Assembly (NCBI RefSeq): GCF_022878925.1
Contig: NZ_CP084626.1
Location: 620,001 to 684,000 of the forward strand
Direction: 5' to 3'
Length of the DNA: 64,000 bases
DNA from: Caballeronia sp. TF1N1
GTDB lineage: Bacteria > Pseudomonadota > Gammaproteobacteria > Burkholderiales > Burkholderiaceae
Below are positions 54,230-64,000 of the stretch, in pieces (within the stretch, counting starts at the first letter, position 1; every line of letters begins with the position of its first letter). The notes beneath the pieces were generated by a model. That model worked only from the letters and a program-made list of their open reading frames with translations, searched no databases and was not told where the DNA came from. Position numbers and translations under genes: made by a program.

Positions 54230-54796
54230 TCAGCCTTTCAGCGCGATCGGCAGACCCGCGACCATCAGCGTCGTGCGCGTGCTCGCGGCGGCGACGCGTT
54301 GATTCAATCGGCCGAGCTCATCGACATAAAGGCGCGTGACGGAACCGAGCGGCACCACGCCCAAGCCGATTTCGTTCGATACCACGATGACCGTGCCGCG
54401 CACGGCGGCGAGCGCGCGGTCGAAGGCATCGAAGGCATCGGTGGCCTCGCGCGGCAGTGACGCGTTCTGCGCGTCGGCGTTATCGGTTGTGAAGAGCAGA
54501 TTGGCGAGCCAGAGCGTCAGGCAGTCGATGAGCACGCACGCGCCCGGCCTGTCCGCGTCGCGCACGGCATCGGCAAGACTGAGCGGCGCTTCGACGAGCG
54601 TCCAGTGCGCGGGCCGTCTTTCGCGATGATGCCGCACGCGCTCGGCGAACTCGGCGTCGCTGCCGACGCGCGCAGTCGCGATGTATGTCACGGGCAAACC
54701 GCTCTCGTTGGCAAGGCGTTCGGCGTGCGCGCTTTTGCCCGAACGAGCGCCGCCGAGAACGAAGATGAGGTCGCGTGGAGAGTGGGTCGTGGTCAT
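54230..54796 (-). CDS. cobU: Adenosylcobinamide kinase/guanylyltransferase CobU
   Basis: A 188-residue bifunctional enzyme that phosphorylates adenosylcobinamide and adds GMP. P-loop [18 protein letters not shown] at the N-terminus, the [20 protein letters not shown] segment with the GMP-accepting histidine region, and [20 protein letters not shown] are typical. First gene of the minus-strand cobU-cbiB-cobD-btuF operon, divergent from cobQ with 55 bases between. I see no riboswitch in that gap. Confidence 0.95.
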   Translation of the reverse strand: MTTTHSPRDLIFVLGGARSGKSAHAERLANESGLPVTYIATARVGSDAEFAERVRHHRERRPAHWTLVEAPLSLADAVRDADRPGACVLIDCLTLWLANLLFTTDNADAQNASLPREATDAFDAFDRALAAVRGTVIVVSNEIGLGVVPLGSVTRLYVDELGRLNQRVAAASTRTTLMVAGLPIALKG

Positions 54797-54851
54797 CGCA
54801 ATATTGTACCGGCGGGCTAAGATGCAGGCTTTCACCCGAGGACCGCATTCC

Positions 54852-56324
54852 ATGTCTTTCACGCCGCGCGGCACGCTGATGATTCAGGGCACGACTTCCG
54901 ATGCCGGCAAGAGCACGCTCGTCGCGGGCCTGTGCCGGCTCGCGCGGCGCGGCGGCGTGAAGGTCGCGCCGTTCAAGCCGCAGAACATGGCGCTCAACAG
55001 CGCGGTCACCGTGGATGGCGGCGAGATCGGCCGCGCGCAGGCGCTGCAGGCAATCGCGGCGGGCGTGCCCGCGCGCATCGACTTCAATCCGGTGCTGCTC
55101 AAGCCGACGAGCGATCGAGGCGCGCAAGTGATCATCCACGGTCACGCGCATGCAAATCTGGACGCGCGGGCGTATCACGAATACAAGCGCACCGCGTTCG
55201 ATGCCGTGCTCGCGTCCTACGCGCGGCTCACGGCCGAATTCGACGCGGTGATCGTCGAAGGCGCGGGCAGTCCCGCCGAAATCAATCTGCGCGATCGCGA
55301 TATCGCCAACATGGGGTTCGCGGAACGAGTCGATTGCCCGGTCGTGCTGGTGGCGGACATCGATCGCGGCGGCGTGTTCGCGCATCTCGTCGGCACGCTC
55401 GCGTGTCTTTCGGAAAGTGAGCGGGCACGAGTGCGCGGCTTCGTCATCAACCGGTTTCGCGGCGATATCGGCTTGCTGACACCGGGGCTCGAATGGCTCG
55501 AAACGCAGACCGGCAAGCCGGTTCTCGGCGTCTTGCCGTATCTGCATGGCCTCACGCTCGATGCCGAGGACATGCTGCCGTCGCAGGCGCGGTCGCGCGG
55601 CGCGGAATCGACGCTGAAGGTGATCGTGCCCGCGTTGCCGCGCATCAGCAATCACACGGACTTCGATGCGCTGCGGGCGCATCCGCAAGTCGATTTCGAG
55701 TACGTTCGGCCGGGCATGGCGCCGCCGCCCGCCGACTTGATCGTGTTGCCTGGATCGAAAAGCGTGCAGCGCGATCTGACGTGGCTGCGTTCGAACGGCT
55801 GGGAGCGGGCGATCGAGCGGCATCTGCGCTACGGCGGCAAGGTGCTGGGCATCTGCGGCGGCATGCAGATGCTGGGGCGCACGGTCGACGATCCTTCGGG
55901 CGTCGAAGGCGCGGCGGGTTGTGTCGATGGCCTGGGGCTGCTCGATCTCGCCACCGTGCTCACGCCCGACAAGCAGCTCGCAAACGTGACGGGGCGGCTT
56001 GTCATCGACGGCAAGGAGGCGCCCGTGCGCGGCTACGAGATTCATATGGGACGCACGAGCGGCGCGGCGCTCGCGCGGCCGGCGGTGGCGCTCGACGACG
56101 GCCGCTTCGACGGCGCGGTGTCGCAAGACGGGCAGATCGCGGCGACGTATCTGCATGGCCTCTTCGATACACCCGAAGCCTGTGCCGCGTTGCTCGCGTG
56201 GGCCGGCGTGAACGATGCCGCGCCGCTCGACTATCCGGCGTTGCGGGAGGCGTCGCTCGACCGGCTCGCGGATTCGTTCGAGCAGGCGCTGGATCTGAAG
56301 GCGGTGCTGGCGGCGTTCGCTTAA
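54852..56324 (+). CDS. cobQ: Cobyric acid synthase CobQ
   Basis: A 490-residue amidotransferase that amidates four corrin side chains. The N-terminal ATPase has [20 protein letters not shown] and [20 protein letters not shown]; the C-terminal type 1 glutaminase has the nucleophile in [15 protein letters not shown] and the later histidine in [18 protein letters not shown]. Full length. Start ATG 54852; the frame upstream overlaps cobU and is not coding. It is divergent from cobU and likely monocistronic. Confidence 0.96.
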   Translation: MSFTPRGTLMIQGTTSDAGKSTLVAGLCRLARRGGVKVAPFKPQNMALNSAVTVDGGEIGRAQALQAIAAGVPARIDFNPVLLKPTSDRGAQVIIHGHAHANLDARAYHEYKRTAFDAVLASYARLTAEFDAVIVEGAGSPAEINLRDRDIANMGFAERVDCPVVLVADIDRGGVFAHLVGTLACLSESERARVRGFVINRFRGDIGLLTPGLEWLETQTGKPVLGVLPYLHGLTLDAEDMLPSQARSRGAESTLKVIVPALPRISNHTDFDALRAHPQVDFEYVRPGMAPPPADLIVLPGSKSVQRDLTWLRSNGWERAIERHLRYGGKVLGICGGMQMLGRTVDDPSGVEGAAGCVDGLGLLDLATVLTPDKQLANVTGRLVIDGKEAPVRGYEIHMGRTSGAALARPAVALDDGRFDGAVSQDGQIAATYLHGLFDTPEACAALLAWAGVNDAAPLDYPALREASLDRLADSFEQALDLKAVLAAFA

Positions 56325-56449
56325 GGACGAGCTGCCGCGGGGCGTGCCTTTCCGCATTCAAGTTTTGCGGCAGCGGTCCGTTATCTGATTGTCGGCACGC
56401 CGTGACGAGCGGCGGCCTGTGCTCAATCCGATACCAAGAACACGCTCTC

Positions 56450-57223
56450 ATGAAACTTCGCTCCAAGCTTATGCTGCTCGTATTGCCCGTCCTCGCTGCT
56501 TGCGGTGGCGGCGGCGGCGACGACAAGACCTGCACGACCGACCTCGGTAATCTGCAGAAATCGTGCGTAACGAATCCGTCGCATACGCTTCCTGAAGGCT
56601 TCTGGTACGGCTCGGTGAATTCCGGGCAGTCGCTCGCGGCGCAGACCATCGTCCTCGAATCGGGTCAGTACTTCAGCATCTATTCGCGAGATGGCTCGTT
56701 CGTCTGGCTGATCGAAGGCATCATGACGGCGACCGATGGCGCGTTCAGCGACGCGTCGACGGTAGGTTTCCACGAAGCAGGCGCGATCCGTGCCGGCTCG
56801 CTCAGCGGCAACTTCACGCAGAAGAGCACGCTCACCGCGACCACCTCGCTCTATGTTTCGCCCGATACCGCCGCCACCGCGTACAACGGCAACTACAACG
56901 CGACGTACGACACGCCGATCGCCATCAACGACGTGGCGCGCACTTGGACGAGCGCATCGGGTGTCTCGCCGATCTCGTCGATCACCTTCGCGGCAGACGG
57001 CACGGCCAAGGGCACGCAGAACGCCTGCACGTTCACGGGCAGCTTCAAGCCACGCTCGACCGGCAAGCATCTGCTCGATGGCACCTTGAACTTCGCGGGC
57101 GGCGCGTCTTGCACGCTCAATAACGTGTCGATGCCCGTGGAGGCCACGGTCGTCAACGGACAGCTCACCGTCGTCGGCGTCACGACGCAGCGGGATCAGG
57201 CGTTCTATCTGTCGGGACAGTGA
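56450..57223 (+). CDS. Secreted lipoprotein of unknown function
   Basis: A 257-residue protein with a textbook lipobox: MKLRSKLMLLVLPVLAACGG, modified cysteine at residue 18, followed by five glycines. The mature part is rich in Thr, Ser, Gly and Asn and beta-strand-like (FWYGSVNSGQSLAAQTIVLE, SGNFTQKSTLTATTSLYVSP), with a few cysteines (TCTTDLGNLQKSC, NACTF, ASCTLN) that could form disulfides. I do not recognise a named family. No partner gene is evident; a terminator follows. Confidence 0.8.
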   Translation: MKLRSKLMLLVLPVLAACGGGGGDDKTCTTDLGNLQKSCVTNPSHTLPEGFWYGSVNSGQSLAAQTIVLESGQYFSIYSRDGSFVWLIEGIMTATDGAFSDASTVGFHEAGAIRAGSLSGNFTQKSTLTATTSLYVSPDTAATAYNGNYNATYDTPIAINDVARTWTSASGVSPISSITFAADGTAKGTQNACTFTGSFKPRSTGKHLLDGTLNFAGGASCTLNNVSMPVEATVVNGQLTVVGVTTQRDQAFYLSGQ

Positions 57224-57268
57224 GCCTGTTGCTGGTTTCCTAAAATCCCGGTTCCTTGCTTAGGATTT

Positions 57269-57292
57269 AGCCCGCCGCGCGCGGGCTTTTTC
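57269..57292 (+). terminator. Rho-independent terminator after the lipoprotein gene
   Basis: Stem AGCCCGC/GCGGGCT (57269-57275 with 57281-57287), loop CGCGC, followed by TTTTT. Confidence 0.88.
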
Positions 57293-57459
57293 TCGTCCAG
57301 TGTGCCGTGACGCCTCGCACACGTCGCAGCACGACAACAGTTTCTGATACGACAAATACAATTTTGTACCGTCCGTTTAATAGACAATTTACAATTGTTA
57401 ACGATTCGCATTTACGCGCTCAGACGGCTCAATTCACCTTTTTCGAATATCCACGCCTT

Positions 57460-59670
57460 ATGTCACGATCGGTCACCCAGCAAGAAGTCAGTCGCCGCAC
57501 TGCGGTATCGAAGGCGGTAGAACGTCTTTTCGTGGGACTGGTCGCCGCCGCCGCAATGCAGGCGAGCGCTTACGCGCAAGGCGCGCCCTCGGCGGACGGC
57601 ACCTCGGCCGATAGCGCCAGTGCTGCTCAATCGACGACCTTGCCAGCCGTGATGGTCAAGGGATCGGCGGCGCCCGGCGATCTGCCCGCGCCCTATGCAG
57701 GCGGACAAGTGGCGCGCGGCGGCAGCATCGGTGTGCTTGGAACGGCGAACGTGATGGACCAGCCTTTCAGCACGACGAATTACACCGAGCAGATGATCCA
57801 GGACACACAGGCGCGGACCATCGGCGACCTCGTCGTCAACAACGCGTCGGTGCGCACGGAGCAAAGCGGCGGCGGTTTCGGCGACGTGTTCCAGATTCGC
57901 GGCTTCGACGTCCAGCCGACCGATGTCGCGCTCAACGGCCTCTACGGCATGGTCTCGGCGGCGCGCGTGCCGGTCAACCTGCTCGAACGCGTCGAAGTGC
58001 TGCAAGGCCCGGGATCGCTCATGTACGGCATGGGACCGGGCGGCAGCGTCGGCGGCGCGATCAACATCGTCACCAAGCGCGCCGACGATACCCCGCTCAC
58101 GCGTCTCACCGCGTTGTATCAATCGAAGAGCCAGTTCGGATTTGCCGCCGATATCGGCCGCCGCTTCGGCGATGAAGGCCAGTGGGGCGTGCGCTTCAAC
58201 GGCCAGATCAAGGACGGGCAGACCGGCATTGCGCACGGCAACCAATTGCAGGGCGACAGCGCGATTGGCCTCGACTATCGCGGCAAACAGTTGCGCTGGT
58301 CGTTCGACGCCTACAACGTCTCCGAGAACACCGACGAGTACCGCTCGCAGATCGGTTTCGGCACCGCGACCGCCGTGCCCGCCGTGCCTTCGGCATACAA
58401 CAATCTCTATCCCGGCTCGAAGCTCAAGCTGCGCGATTCGGCCGTCATGACGCGCGCCGAGTACGACATCAACCAGTACGTGACCGTGTACGGCGCGGCG
58501 GGAGAGCATTACGGCACGTCGCAGCAGAACTTCCCGTATGCGGCGGGCATGACGGCGGCGGGCGAGTTCAGCGCCTATAACGGCTATTACGACCAGTACA
58601 CGCGCACCAAGACCGTCGATGCGGGCCTGCGCTTTCACTTCGATACCTTCGGCGTCAAGCACACGCTGGTCACGGGCGTGACGAGCCTGAATCAGGAGAT
58701 CGGCTACTTCTACGCGCTGGGATCGACCGCGGTGGCGTCCAATCTCTATTCGCCGTCGCCCCTCGCACCCGTCGATACCCCGCGCGGCGACATGCAGCGC
58801 AGCAGCCAGACGCGCCTGAACAGTCAGCAGGTCATCGATACGATGTCGTTCTTCAACGACCGCGTGCTGCTGACGGGCGGTTTCCGTCGTCAGACGATCG
58901 GCCAGGACAATTACGATCCGACCACGGGCGCGCAGCAAAGCTCGCTCGACCAGCAGGCGATCTCGCCGCTCGCGGGCATCGTAATCAAGCCGCTTTCGAA
59001 TGTTTCCGTGTACGGCAACTTCACGTCGGGTCTTTCGAATGGCGGCACGGCGCCGGCGGGCACCGCGAACGCGGGCCAGGCGTTTGCGCCGTACAAGTCG
59101 AACCAATACGAAGCGGGCGTGAAGGCGGATTGGGGCCGCGTGCTGACATCGGTTTCGGTGTTTCAGATCTCGCAGCCCAACGCCGTCACCGATCCCATCA
59201 CGAATTTCTACGGCTACAACGGCAAGACGCGCGTGCGCGGTCTCGAACTGGCTGCTTACGGCGAAGTGTTCCGCAGTCTGCGCCTGATGGCGAGCGCGAC
59301 GTTCTACGATCCGAAGGTTTCAGGCACGGCGGGCGGCACGCAGGACGGCAACGATCCGGGCGGCGTGCCCAAGTTCGCCTTCAACCTCGGCGCGGATTAC
59401 GACTTGCCGTGGGTGCCGGGCCTGAGCGTCAACGGGCGGATCATCCATACGGGCGCGCAGTACTACGATTCGAGCGATACCTTGCGCTTGCCGTCGTGGA
59501 CGCGTTACGACGTCGGCGTGCGTTACGGAATGCGCATCGCGAAGAAGGACGTCGTGTTTCGCGCCAACGTCGAGAATCTCTTCGGCAGCCGGTACTGGAT
59601 GCAGCAGGGCACCTACGTGACCAACGCCGCGCCGCGGACCTTGCTGATTTCCGCGCAAGTCGATTTCTGA
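57460..59670 (+). CDS. TonB-dependent siderophore receptor
   Basis: A 736-residue outer-membrane receptor. A signal peptide (about residues 20-42, ending near AYA) precedes the plug, which starts STTLPAVMVKGSA and has VFQIRGFDVQPTDVALNGLY and VEVLQGPGSLMYGMGPGGSV, typical of ferric-siderophore receptors. The barrel ends with NVENLFGSRYWMQQGTYVTN and a closing SAQVDF with terminal Phe. Substrate unknown; no siderophore synthesis or periplasmic uptake genes are adjacent. The upstream 100 bases are AT-rich, as expected for a regulated promoter. Confidence 0.92.
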   Translation: MSRSVTQQEVSRRTAVSKAVERLFVGLVAAAAMQASAYAQGAPSADGTSADSASAAQSTTLPAVMVKGSAAPGDLPAPYAGGQVARGGSIGVLGTANVMDQPFSTTNYTEQMIQDTQARTIGDLVVNNASVRTEQSGGGFGDVFQIRGFDVQPTDVALNGLYGMVSAARVPVNLLERVEVLQGPGSLMYGMGPGGSVGGAINIVTKRADDTPLTRLTALYQSKSQFGFAADIGRRFGDEGQWGVRFNGQIKDGQTGIAHGNQLQGDSAIGLDYRGKQLRWSFDAYNVSENTDEYRSQIGFGTATAVPAVPSAYNNLYPGSKLKLRDSAVMTRAEYDINQYVTVYGAAGEHYGTSQQNFPYAAGMTAAGEFSAYNGYYDQYTRTKTVDAGLRFHFDTFGVKHTLVTGVTSLNQEIGYFYALGSTAVASNLYSPSPLAPVDTPRGDMQRSSQTRLNSQQVIDTMSFFNDRVLLTGGFRRQTIGQDNYDPTTGAQQSSLDQQAISPLAGIVIKPLSNVSVYGNFTSGLSNGGTAPAGTANAGQAFAPYKSNQYEAGVKADWGRVLTSVSVFQISQPNAVTDPITNFYGYNGKTRVRGLELAAYGEVFRSLRLMASATFYDPKVSGTAGGTQDGNDPGGVPKFAFNLGADYDLPWVPGLSVNGRIIHTGAQYYDSSDTLRLPSWTRYDVGVRYGMRIAKKDVVFRANVENLFGSRYWMQQGTYVTNAAPRTLLISAQVDF

Positions 59671-59680
59671 TCGCGACTTG

Positions 59681-59716
59681 AAAAGCCGGGACAGTCGCGC
59701 CGCTGTCCGGCTTTTC
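59681..59716. terminator. Bidirectional terminator between the siderophore receptor and the thioesterase gene
   Basis: Arms AAAAGCCGGGACAG and CTGTCCGGCTTTT pair with one bulged G around a short GC-rich loop. Genes on both sides converge on it. Confidence 0.8.
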
Positions 59717-59718
59717 CG

Positions 59719-60135
59719 TCAATAAAGAATCATCTGCGTACACCGGAACATGGCGATCAGCTTTCCTTCGCCATTGGTGACGCTTGCATCCCACACCTGC
59801 GTGCTTCGTCCGGCATGCACGGCCGTCGCCCGCGCGATGATCTTCCCTTCACGCGCCGTCGACACGTGATTGCTCTTCAATTCGAGCGTCGTGAAATTCT
59901 GCGCGTTCTCCGGTAAATGAGCGATGCACGCGTATCCGCAACAGGTATCCGCCAGGCCGACGACCGTTGCCGCATGCAGAAAGCCATTGGGCGCGAGTAA
60001 CTCAGGCCGGATGACGAGTTCGCCCGTCAACGCGCCTTCTTCGAGTGAAATCAGTTGCACGCCGAGCAACTCGGGCAGACGGCCCTTCTGACGGTTGCGA
60101 AGAAAGTCGAGCGTCACATCGGAACGAAGGGGCAT
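59719..60135 (-). CDS. PaaI-family hotdog-fold thioesterase
   Basis: A 138-residue single hotdog domain: LLAPNGFLHAATVVGLADTC with the family's helix and catalytic-site region, NFTTLELKSNHVSTAREGKI and the closing strands. Such proteins hydrolyse acyl- or phenylacetyl-CoA type thioesters. The acidic residue in VGLADTCCG sits where PaaI enzymes place the catalytic Asp. Substrate not predictable. Confidence 0.88.
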   Translation of the reverse strand: MPLRSDVTLDFLRNRQKGRLPELLGVQLISLEEGALTGELVIRPELLAPNGFLHAATVVGLADTCCGYACIAHLPENAQNFTTLELKSNHVSTAREGKIIARATAVHAGRSTQVWDASVTNGEGKLIAMFRCTQMILY

Positions 60136-60328
60136 GGCGGTCGTTTAGAAGAGAGGGGAAGAAAAGGAAAGGGTAGTCCGTTCGGCCAGCGCTTCGCGTG
60201 AGCGCCGTTTTGCCGATAATATCAACGGCTCGAAATCATGTATCGGTTCCTAAAACGAAACCGCGCGCAGGCGTATCCCGGCGAAGGGCGTCGAAATCAA
60301 GCGCGTCGAACAATCTTCTGGACAATTC

Positions 60329-60955
60329 ATGACCGTGATCGTGGTGGCAAATCCGAAGGGCGGCGTCGGGAAAAGCACGCTCGCAACCAATCTGGCCGGG
60401 TGTTTCGCGGCAAACGGCGAGTGGGTCGCGCTCGCCGATCTGGACAAGCAGCGCTCCTCGCACGCGTGGCTTTCGCTGCGTCCGGACACGCTGCCAAGAA
60501 TCGAAGAATGGAATCTCGACGTCGACGCGCCCGCCAAGCCGCCCAAGGGCCTGGAAAAAGCCGTCGTCGATACGCCCGCCGGAGTCCACGGCAACCGGCT
60601 CGCGCTCGCGCTGGATATTGCCGACAAGGTGATCGTGCCGCTGCAACCGTCGATGTTCGACATCCTCGCCACGCAAGACTTTCTGTCGAAACTCGCGAAG
60701 GAAAAGGCGGTGCGAAAGGGCGCGATCCAGGTCGGCGTCGTCGGCATGCGGGTGGACGCGCGTACGCGCTCGGCGGAACAGCTGCATCGTTTCGTGGAAA
60801 GTCTCGACTTGCCCGTGCTCGGCTTTTTACGCGACACGCAAAACTACGTGCAACTCGCCGCGCACGGACTCACGATCTGGGACGTCGCCAAAAGCCGCGT
60901 GGAGAAGGACCTGGAGCAGTGGCAACCCATCATCGAATGGGTCAGCAAAAAATAA
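60329..60955 (+). CDS. Orphan ParA-like ATPase
   Basis: A 208-residue MinD/ParA P-loop ATPase with deviant Walker A NPKGGVGKSTLATNLAG at the very N-terminus, Walker A' ALADLDKQRSSHAWL and Walker B VVDTPAGVHGN. There is no DNA-binding extension and no ParB gene beside it, so it belongs to the short orphan ParA group that position cellular cargo (for example chemosensory arrays, enzymes or polar complexes) rather than plasmid partition. Its own cargo is not apparent from neighbours (thioesterase, panD). ATG at 60329; no clear ribosome-binding sequence. Confidence 0.88.
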   Translation: MTVIVVANPKGGVGKSTLATNLAGCFAANGEWVALADLDKQRSSHAWLSLRPDTLPRIEEWNLDVDAPAKPPKGLEKAVVDTPAGVHGNRLALALDIADKVIVPLQPSMFDILATQDFLSKLAKEKAVRKGAIQVGVVGMRVDARTRSAEQLHRFVESLDLPVLGFLRDTQNYVQLAAHGLTIWDVAKSRVEKDLEQWQPIIEWVSKK

Positions 60956-61006
60956 GGTCGGCGGTCCTTTCGGAGCGCCGGCCAAGTCGCGGATGAACTC
61001 GGACGA

Positions 61007-61393
61007 TCAGGTCCAGTTCTGCGTCGGCACGTGATCGCGGTTGCCCTTGATGCGGTTCGCTTCATCGACGAAGACGAGGTCCGGCTTCCAGCCCGCCGCG
61101 ATCTCTTTTTCGTCGACAGCCGCGAAAGCCGCAATGATCACGAGGTCGCCCAACTGCGCGCGCCGCGCCGCCGAGCCGTTCAGCGAGATCATGCCGCTGC
61201 CGCGCTCGCCCTTGATGGCATAAGTGGTCAGGCGCTCGCCGTTGTTCACGTTCCAGATGTCGATCTGCTCGTTCTCCAGCAGATTCGCCGCTTCGAGCAG
61301 ATCCTCGTCGATTGCGCACGAGCCTTCGTAGTGAAGCTCGCAATGCGTGACCGTCGCGCGGTGGATCTTCGATTTGAGCATGGTGCGCTGCAT
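61007..61393 (-). CDS. panD: Aspartate 1-decarboxylase PanD
   Basis: A 128-residue pyruvoyl enzyme that makes beta-alanine. The self-cleavage site Gly24-Ser25 is visible in [20 protein letters not shown], at the same position as in E. coli when counted from [11 protein letters not shown], which supports that start. Genes panC and panD are adjacent (21 bases apart) on the minus strand. Confidence 0.97.
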   Translation of the reverse strand: MQRTMLKSKIHRATVTHCELHYEGSCAIDEDLLEAANLLENEQIDIWNVNNGERLTTYAIKGERGSGMISLNGSAARRAQLGDLVIIAAFAAVDEKEIAAGWKPDLVFVDEANRIKGNRDHVPTQNWT

Positions 61394-61414
61394 GATGCGT
61401 GTGGTTCCTTTACT

Positions 61415-62314
<900 letters not shown>

Positions 62315-63214
62315 TTAAGCGGGAGAGTACGCGAGTCTCACGTAAATGGGCGCAAAAGGCTCGGCCTGAGTGATTTCGATCAGCGATTCGCGCGACAACT
62401 CCAGCATGGCGATGAAGTTCACCACGACCACCGGTACGCCGCGCGTGGGATCGAATAGCTCGGAGAACTCCATGAAGCGCGCATGCTGCAGGCGCCGCAG
62501 GATTACGCTCATATGCTCGCGCACCGAGAGTTCTTCCCGCGAAATCCGGTGATGCTGAACGAGCTTCGCGCGCTTGATGACATCGGCCCAGGCGGAGCGC
62601 AGGTCGTTCATGTCGACGTCGGGGAAGCGTTGCGTCGACGCCTGCTCGATATAGACGTCCGCGCGCAGGAAGTCGCGGCCGAGTTGCGGCAACTGGTCGA
62701 TACGTTGCGCGGCGAGCTTCATCTGCTCGTATTCCAGCAAGCGGCGCACGAGTTCGGCGCGCGGGTCTTCGGCGTCCTCGCCGGTGTCGGCCTTCTTGAC
62801 CGGCAGCAGCATGCGCGACTTGATCTCGATGAGCATGGCCGCCATCAGCAGATATTCCGACGCGAGTTCGAGATTCGACTCGCGAATCTGATCGACATAG
62901 CCGAGATATTGCGCGGTGACATCCGCCATCGGAATGTCGAGCACGTTGAAATTTTGCTTGCGGATGAGGTAGAGCAGCAGGTCGAGCGGGCCTTCGAACG
63001 CTTCGAGAAAGATTTCGAGCGCGTCCGGCGGAATGTATAGATCCGTTGGCAGCTTCCAGAGCGGCTCGCCGTAGAGATGCGCGAAAGCGACGCCGTCGAT
63101 GGTGTCGGGCGTCGAGTCGGTCGCAGGCTTGGCGAGCGCGGCGGCCCGTTCATCTCGCGAGTCGTCCGGGGCCTGACGGCGGGGCGACTGCGGCTCGCGG
63201 CCGGCTGTACTCAC
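62315..63214 (-). CDS. scpA: Segregation and condensation protein ScpA
   Basis: A 299-residue kleisin that bridges SMC heads. Core motifs are EGPLDLLLYLIRKQNFNVLD and IPMADVTAQYLGYVDQI near the N-terminal third, LLMAAMLIEIKSRMLLP, and the C-terminal winged helix MLELSRESLIEITQAEPFAP. The GTG at 63214, two bases after the DUF3460 stop, gives a N-terminal tail of about 65 charged residues before the core. The frame extends much further upstream but overlaps DUF3460 and looks non-coding. ScpB is not in the window. Confidence 0.92.
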   Translation of the reverse strand: MSTAGREPQSPRRQAPDDSRDERAAALAKPATDSTPDTIDGVAFAHLYGEPLWKLPTDLYIPPDALEIFLEAFEGPLDLLLYLIRKQNFNVLDIPMADVTAQYLGYVDQIRESNLELASEYLLMAAMLIEIKSRMLLPVKKADTGEDAEDPRAELVRRLLEYEQMKLAAQRIDQLPQLGRDFLRADVYIEQASTQRFPDVDMNDLRSAWADVIKRAKLVQHHRISREELSVREHMSVILRRLQHARFMEFSELFDPTRGVPVVVVNFIAMLELSRESLIEITQAEPFAPIYVRLAYSPA

Positions 63215-63216
63215 GT

Positions 63217-63402
63217 TCAGAAGTTCTGGTAGTAGACGTATGGCGTCTGGTTCACGCGCGCCTTTTGCTGGCGTTCGCGTTCGTCGAGGTCGACCGGCTG
63301 CTTGTCCCACAGGAGCGCGCGGCCGCGACGCTGTTCGTCTTCGAGCGTCGGCTTCTGGCTTTTCAACTGATTGATGAACTGGGTGATGTCCGACTGGTAC
63401 AT
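63217..63402 (-). CDS. DUF3460 family small protein
   Basis: A 61-residue protein, MYQSDITQFINQLKSQKPTL then EDEQRRGRALLWDKQPVDLD, ending in the tyrosine-rich TPYVYYQNF. It matches a Burkholderiales family annotated DUF3460 that almost always precedes scpA. No function is known; the stop is two bases from the scpA start, so it may couple translation. Charged helical, no membrane segment. Confidence 0.88.
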   Translation of the reverse strand: MYQSDITQFINQLKSQKPTLEDEQRRGRALLWDKQPVDLDERERQQKARVNQTPYVYYQNF

Positions 63403-63869
63403 GATCGGTTTTCCGTTGGCTCGATGCGGTGAATAGGGACGACGCGCCCGGCAGCCTTTGCTGGCGCCGATGCCGCGCGGCACTGGGTTCGATCTCCAGG
63501 ATTTTACAGCAAGCGTGAAGCGGTAACGCATGGGACTTGGGGCTGCCACGTAAGCGATTATTGGAACCCGCGGAACCCCGCGAGCGTCTGACCGTCCAAA
63601 ACCGCACGACAGCGCGCCCGGCAGCGGTCCGCGGACGGCACGCGGCAAACCACACCGCCGCAAGCCGCCGTTGCACATCCGTGCTCGGTTCCCATGCGAA
63701 GCTGTGGTGAAATAGCGCCTGCGCGCCGTGACCGGCTCATCGCATTGCAGCCGCGCGTTCGAGGTTCATCTTTCAGTCTCATTCATCCAGATGCCGGAGG
63801 TCACGTTTGGCGGGGCGTTCGTTTGATCCGCTGCGCGCGTTGCGCGCCTGTCCGCCGAAACGGCCGCAC
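63403..63869. other. 467-bp intergenic region, divergent promoters
   Basis: Between the DUF3460-scpA-panCD operon (minus) and the tamA-like gene (plus). Long GC-rich frames cross it on both strands but none has a start signal or recognisable sequence. I could not place a promoter or RNA gene here. Confidence 0.5.
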
Positions 63870-64000
63870 ATGGCGACGTCCACGTCGCCCGGAATGAAGC
63901 GCTTGCCGGCTGCCCTGCGCAGCTTCGTGGCATGTGCGCTCCTGGCGGCCGCTTGGCCTGCGTTCGCCAAGTACGACATCGACATCGATGCGCCGCGCAG
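63870..64000 (+). CDS. tamA: TamA-like outer-membrane assembly protein, 5' end only
   Basis: A partial frame running off the window end. It has a signal peptide (RLPAALRSFVACALLAAAWP, cleavage near AFA), followed by KYDIDIDAPR, which resembles the first POTRA segment of TamA/Omp85-type proteins in Burkholderia. Starts at 63870 and 63894 are both in frame. With only about 43 residues visible the assignment is tentative. Confidence 0.55.
   Translation, partial: MATSTSPGMKRLPAALRSFVACALLAAAWPAFAKYDIDIDAPR

Noticed and set aside
57360..57420. A possible Fur box before the siderophore receptor
   Set aside because: The stretch is AT-rich, but my alignment to the 19-bp Fur consensus gave too few matches at every offset. 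The promoter may still be iron-regulated.
63217..63676. An extended ScpA start giving a 453-residue protein
   Set aside because: The extension overlaps DUF3460 in another frame and has no family similarity; the GTG at 63214 is two bases after the DUF3460 stop.

Overview
The window is chromosomal DNA from a high-GC betaproteobacterium, most likely a Burkholderiaceae member of the Paraburkholderia/Caballeronia/Burkholderia type. This rests on the protein sequences (IspH, NadA, LptFG, CysIHDN), on the order panD-panC-scpA-DUF3460 and pepA-holC-DUF2486, and on uniformly GC-rich codon use. I see no rRNA, insertion sequence, phage or CRISPR. Most genes are core metabolism and envelope biogenesis, so unexplained material is confined to a few small places.

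Layout. 1-8.1 kb: end of a fatty acid desaturase, NAD de novo synthesis (nadA-nadC, convergent nadB), rpmB-rpmG, radC, and an FKBP-type isomerase with ispH. 8.4-13.6 kb: a complete LIV-type ABC importer (binding protein, livHMGF). 13.6-22 kb: a GNAT enzyme with an argD-like aminotransferase, a 2Fe-2S flavoprotein reductase, an SDR protein, a small membrane protein, a Tat-type hydrolase, rsuA and a 784-residue zinc-ribbon/transmembrane repeat protein. 22.4-25.4 kb: a visibly AT-richer two-gene membrane module, tRNA-Leu(CAA), an orphan LIV-type binding protein and a CysB-like regulator. 25.6-31.8 kb: assimilatory sulfate reduction (cysI, DUF934, cysH, cysD, cysN) ending in cobA for siroheme. 31.9-35.6 kb: a second copy of the membrane module, cbiX and lptFG. 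35.8-44.3 kb: pepA, holC, DUF2486, ilvD with a divergent LysR gene, lgt, a SIMPL protein, an EVE protein, 6S RNA, zapA and a coiled-coil partner. 44.5-56.3 kb: a cobalamin island, with a B12 riboswitch, btuBCD, cobT, cobS and cobC on the plus strand, a minus-strand cobU-cbiB-cobD-btuF operon, and divergent cobQ. 56.4-64 kb: a lipoprotein, a siderophore receptor, a PaaI thioesterase, an orphan ParA, panD, panC, scpA, DUF3460 and the start of a tamA-like gene.

How genes work together. CysDN make APS, CysH (four paired cysteines for a 4Fe-4S cluster) reduces it to sulfite and the siroheme protein CysI reduces that to sulfide. CobA starts siroheme synthesis and CbiX could insert the metal. The cobalamin genes cover uptake (BtuBFCD) and late assembly (CbiB, CobD, CobU, CobS, CobT, CobC, CobQ). 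No corrin-ring genes are present, so within this window the logic is uptake, salvage and nucleotide-loop assembly.

The least explained feature is a pair of homologous membrane modules, 22381-22958 and 32703-31871. Each is a 435-nt gene for a multi-pass membrane protein, overlapped by a gene for a protein with one N-terminal membrane helix. The two can be aligned without gaps over their N-termini. A second pattern is short tandem duplications placed exactly at gene ends (radC, the GNAT gene, cobD/btuF, lptF).
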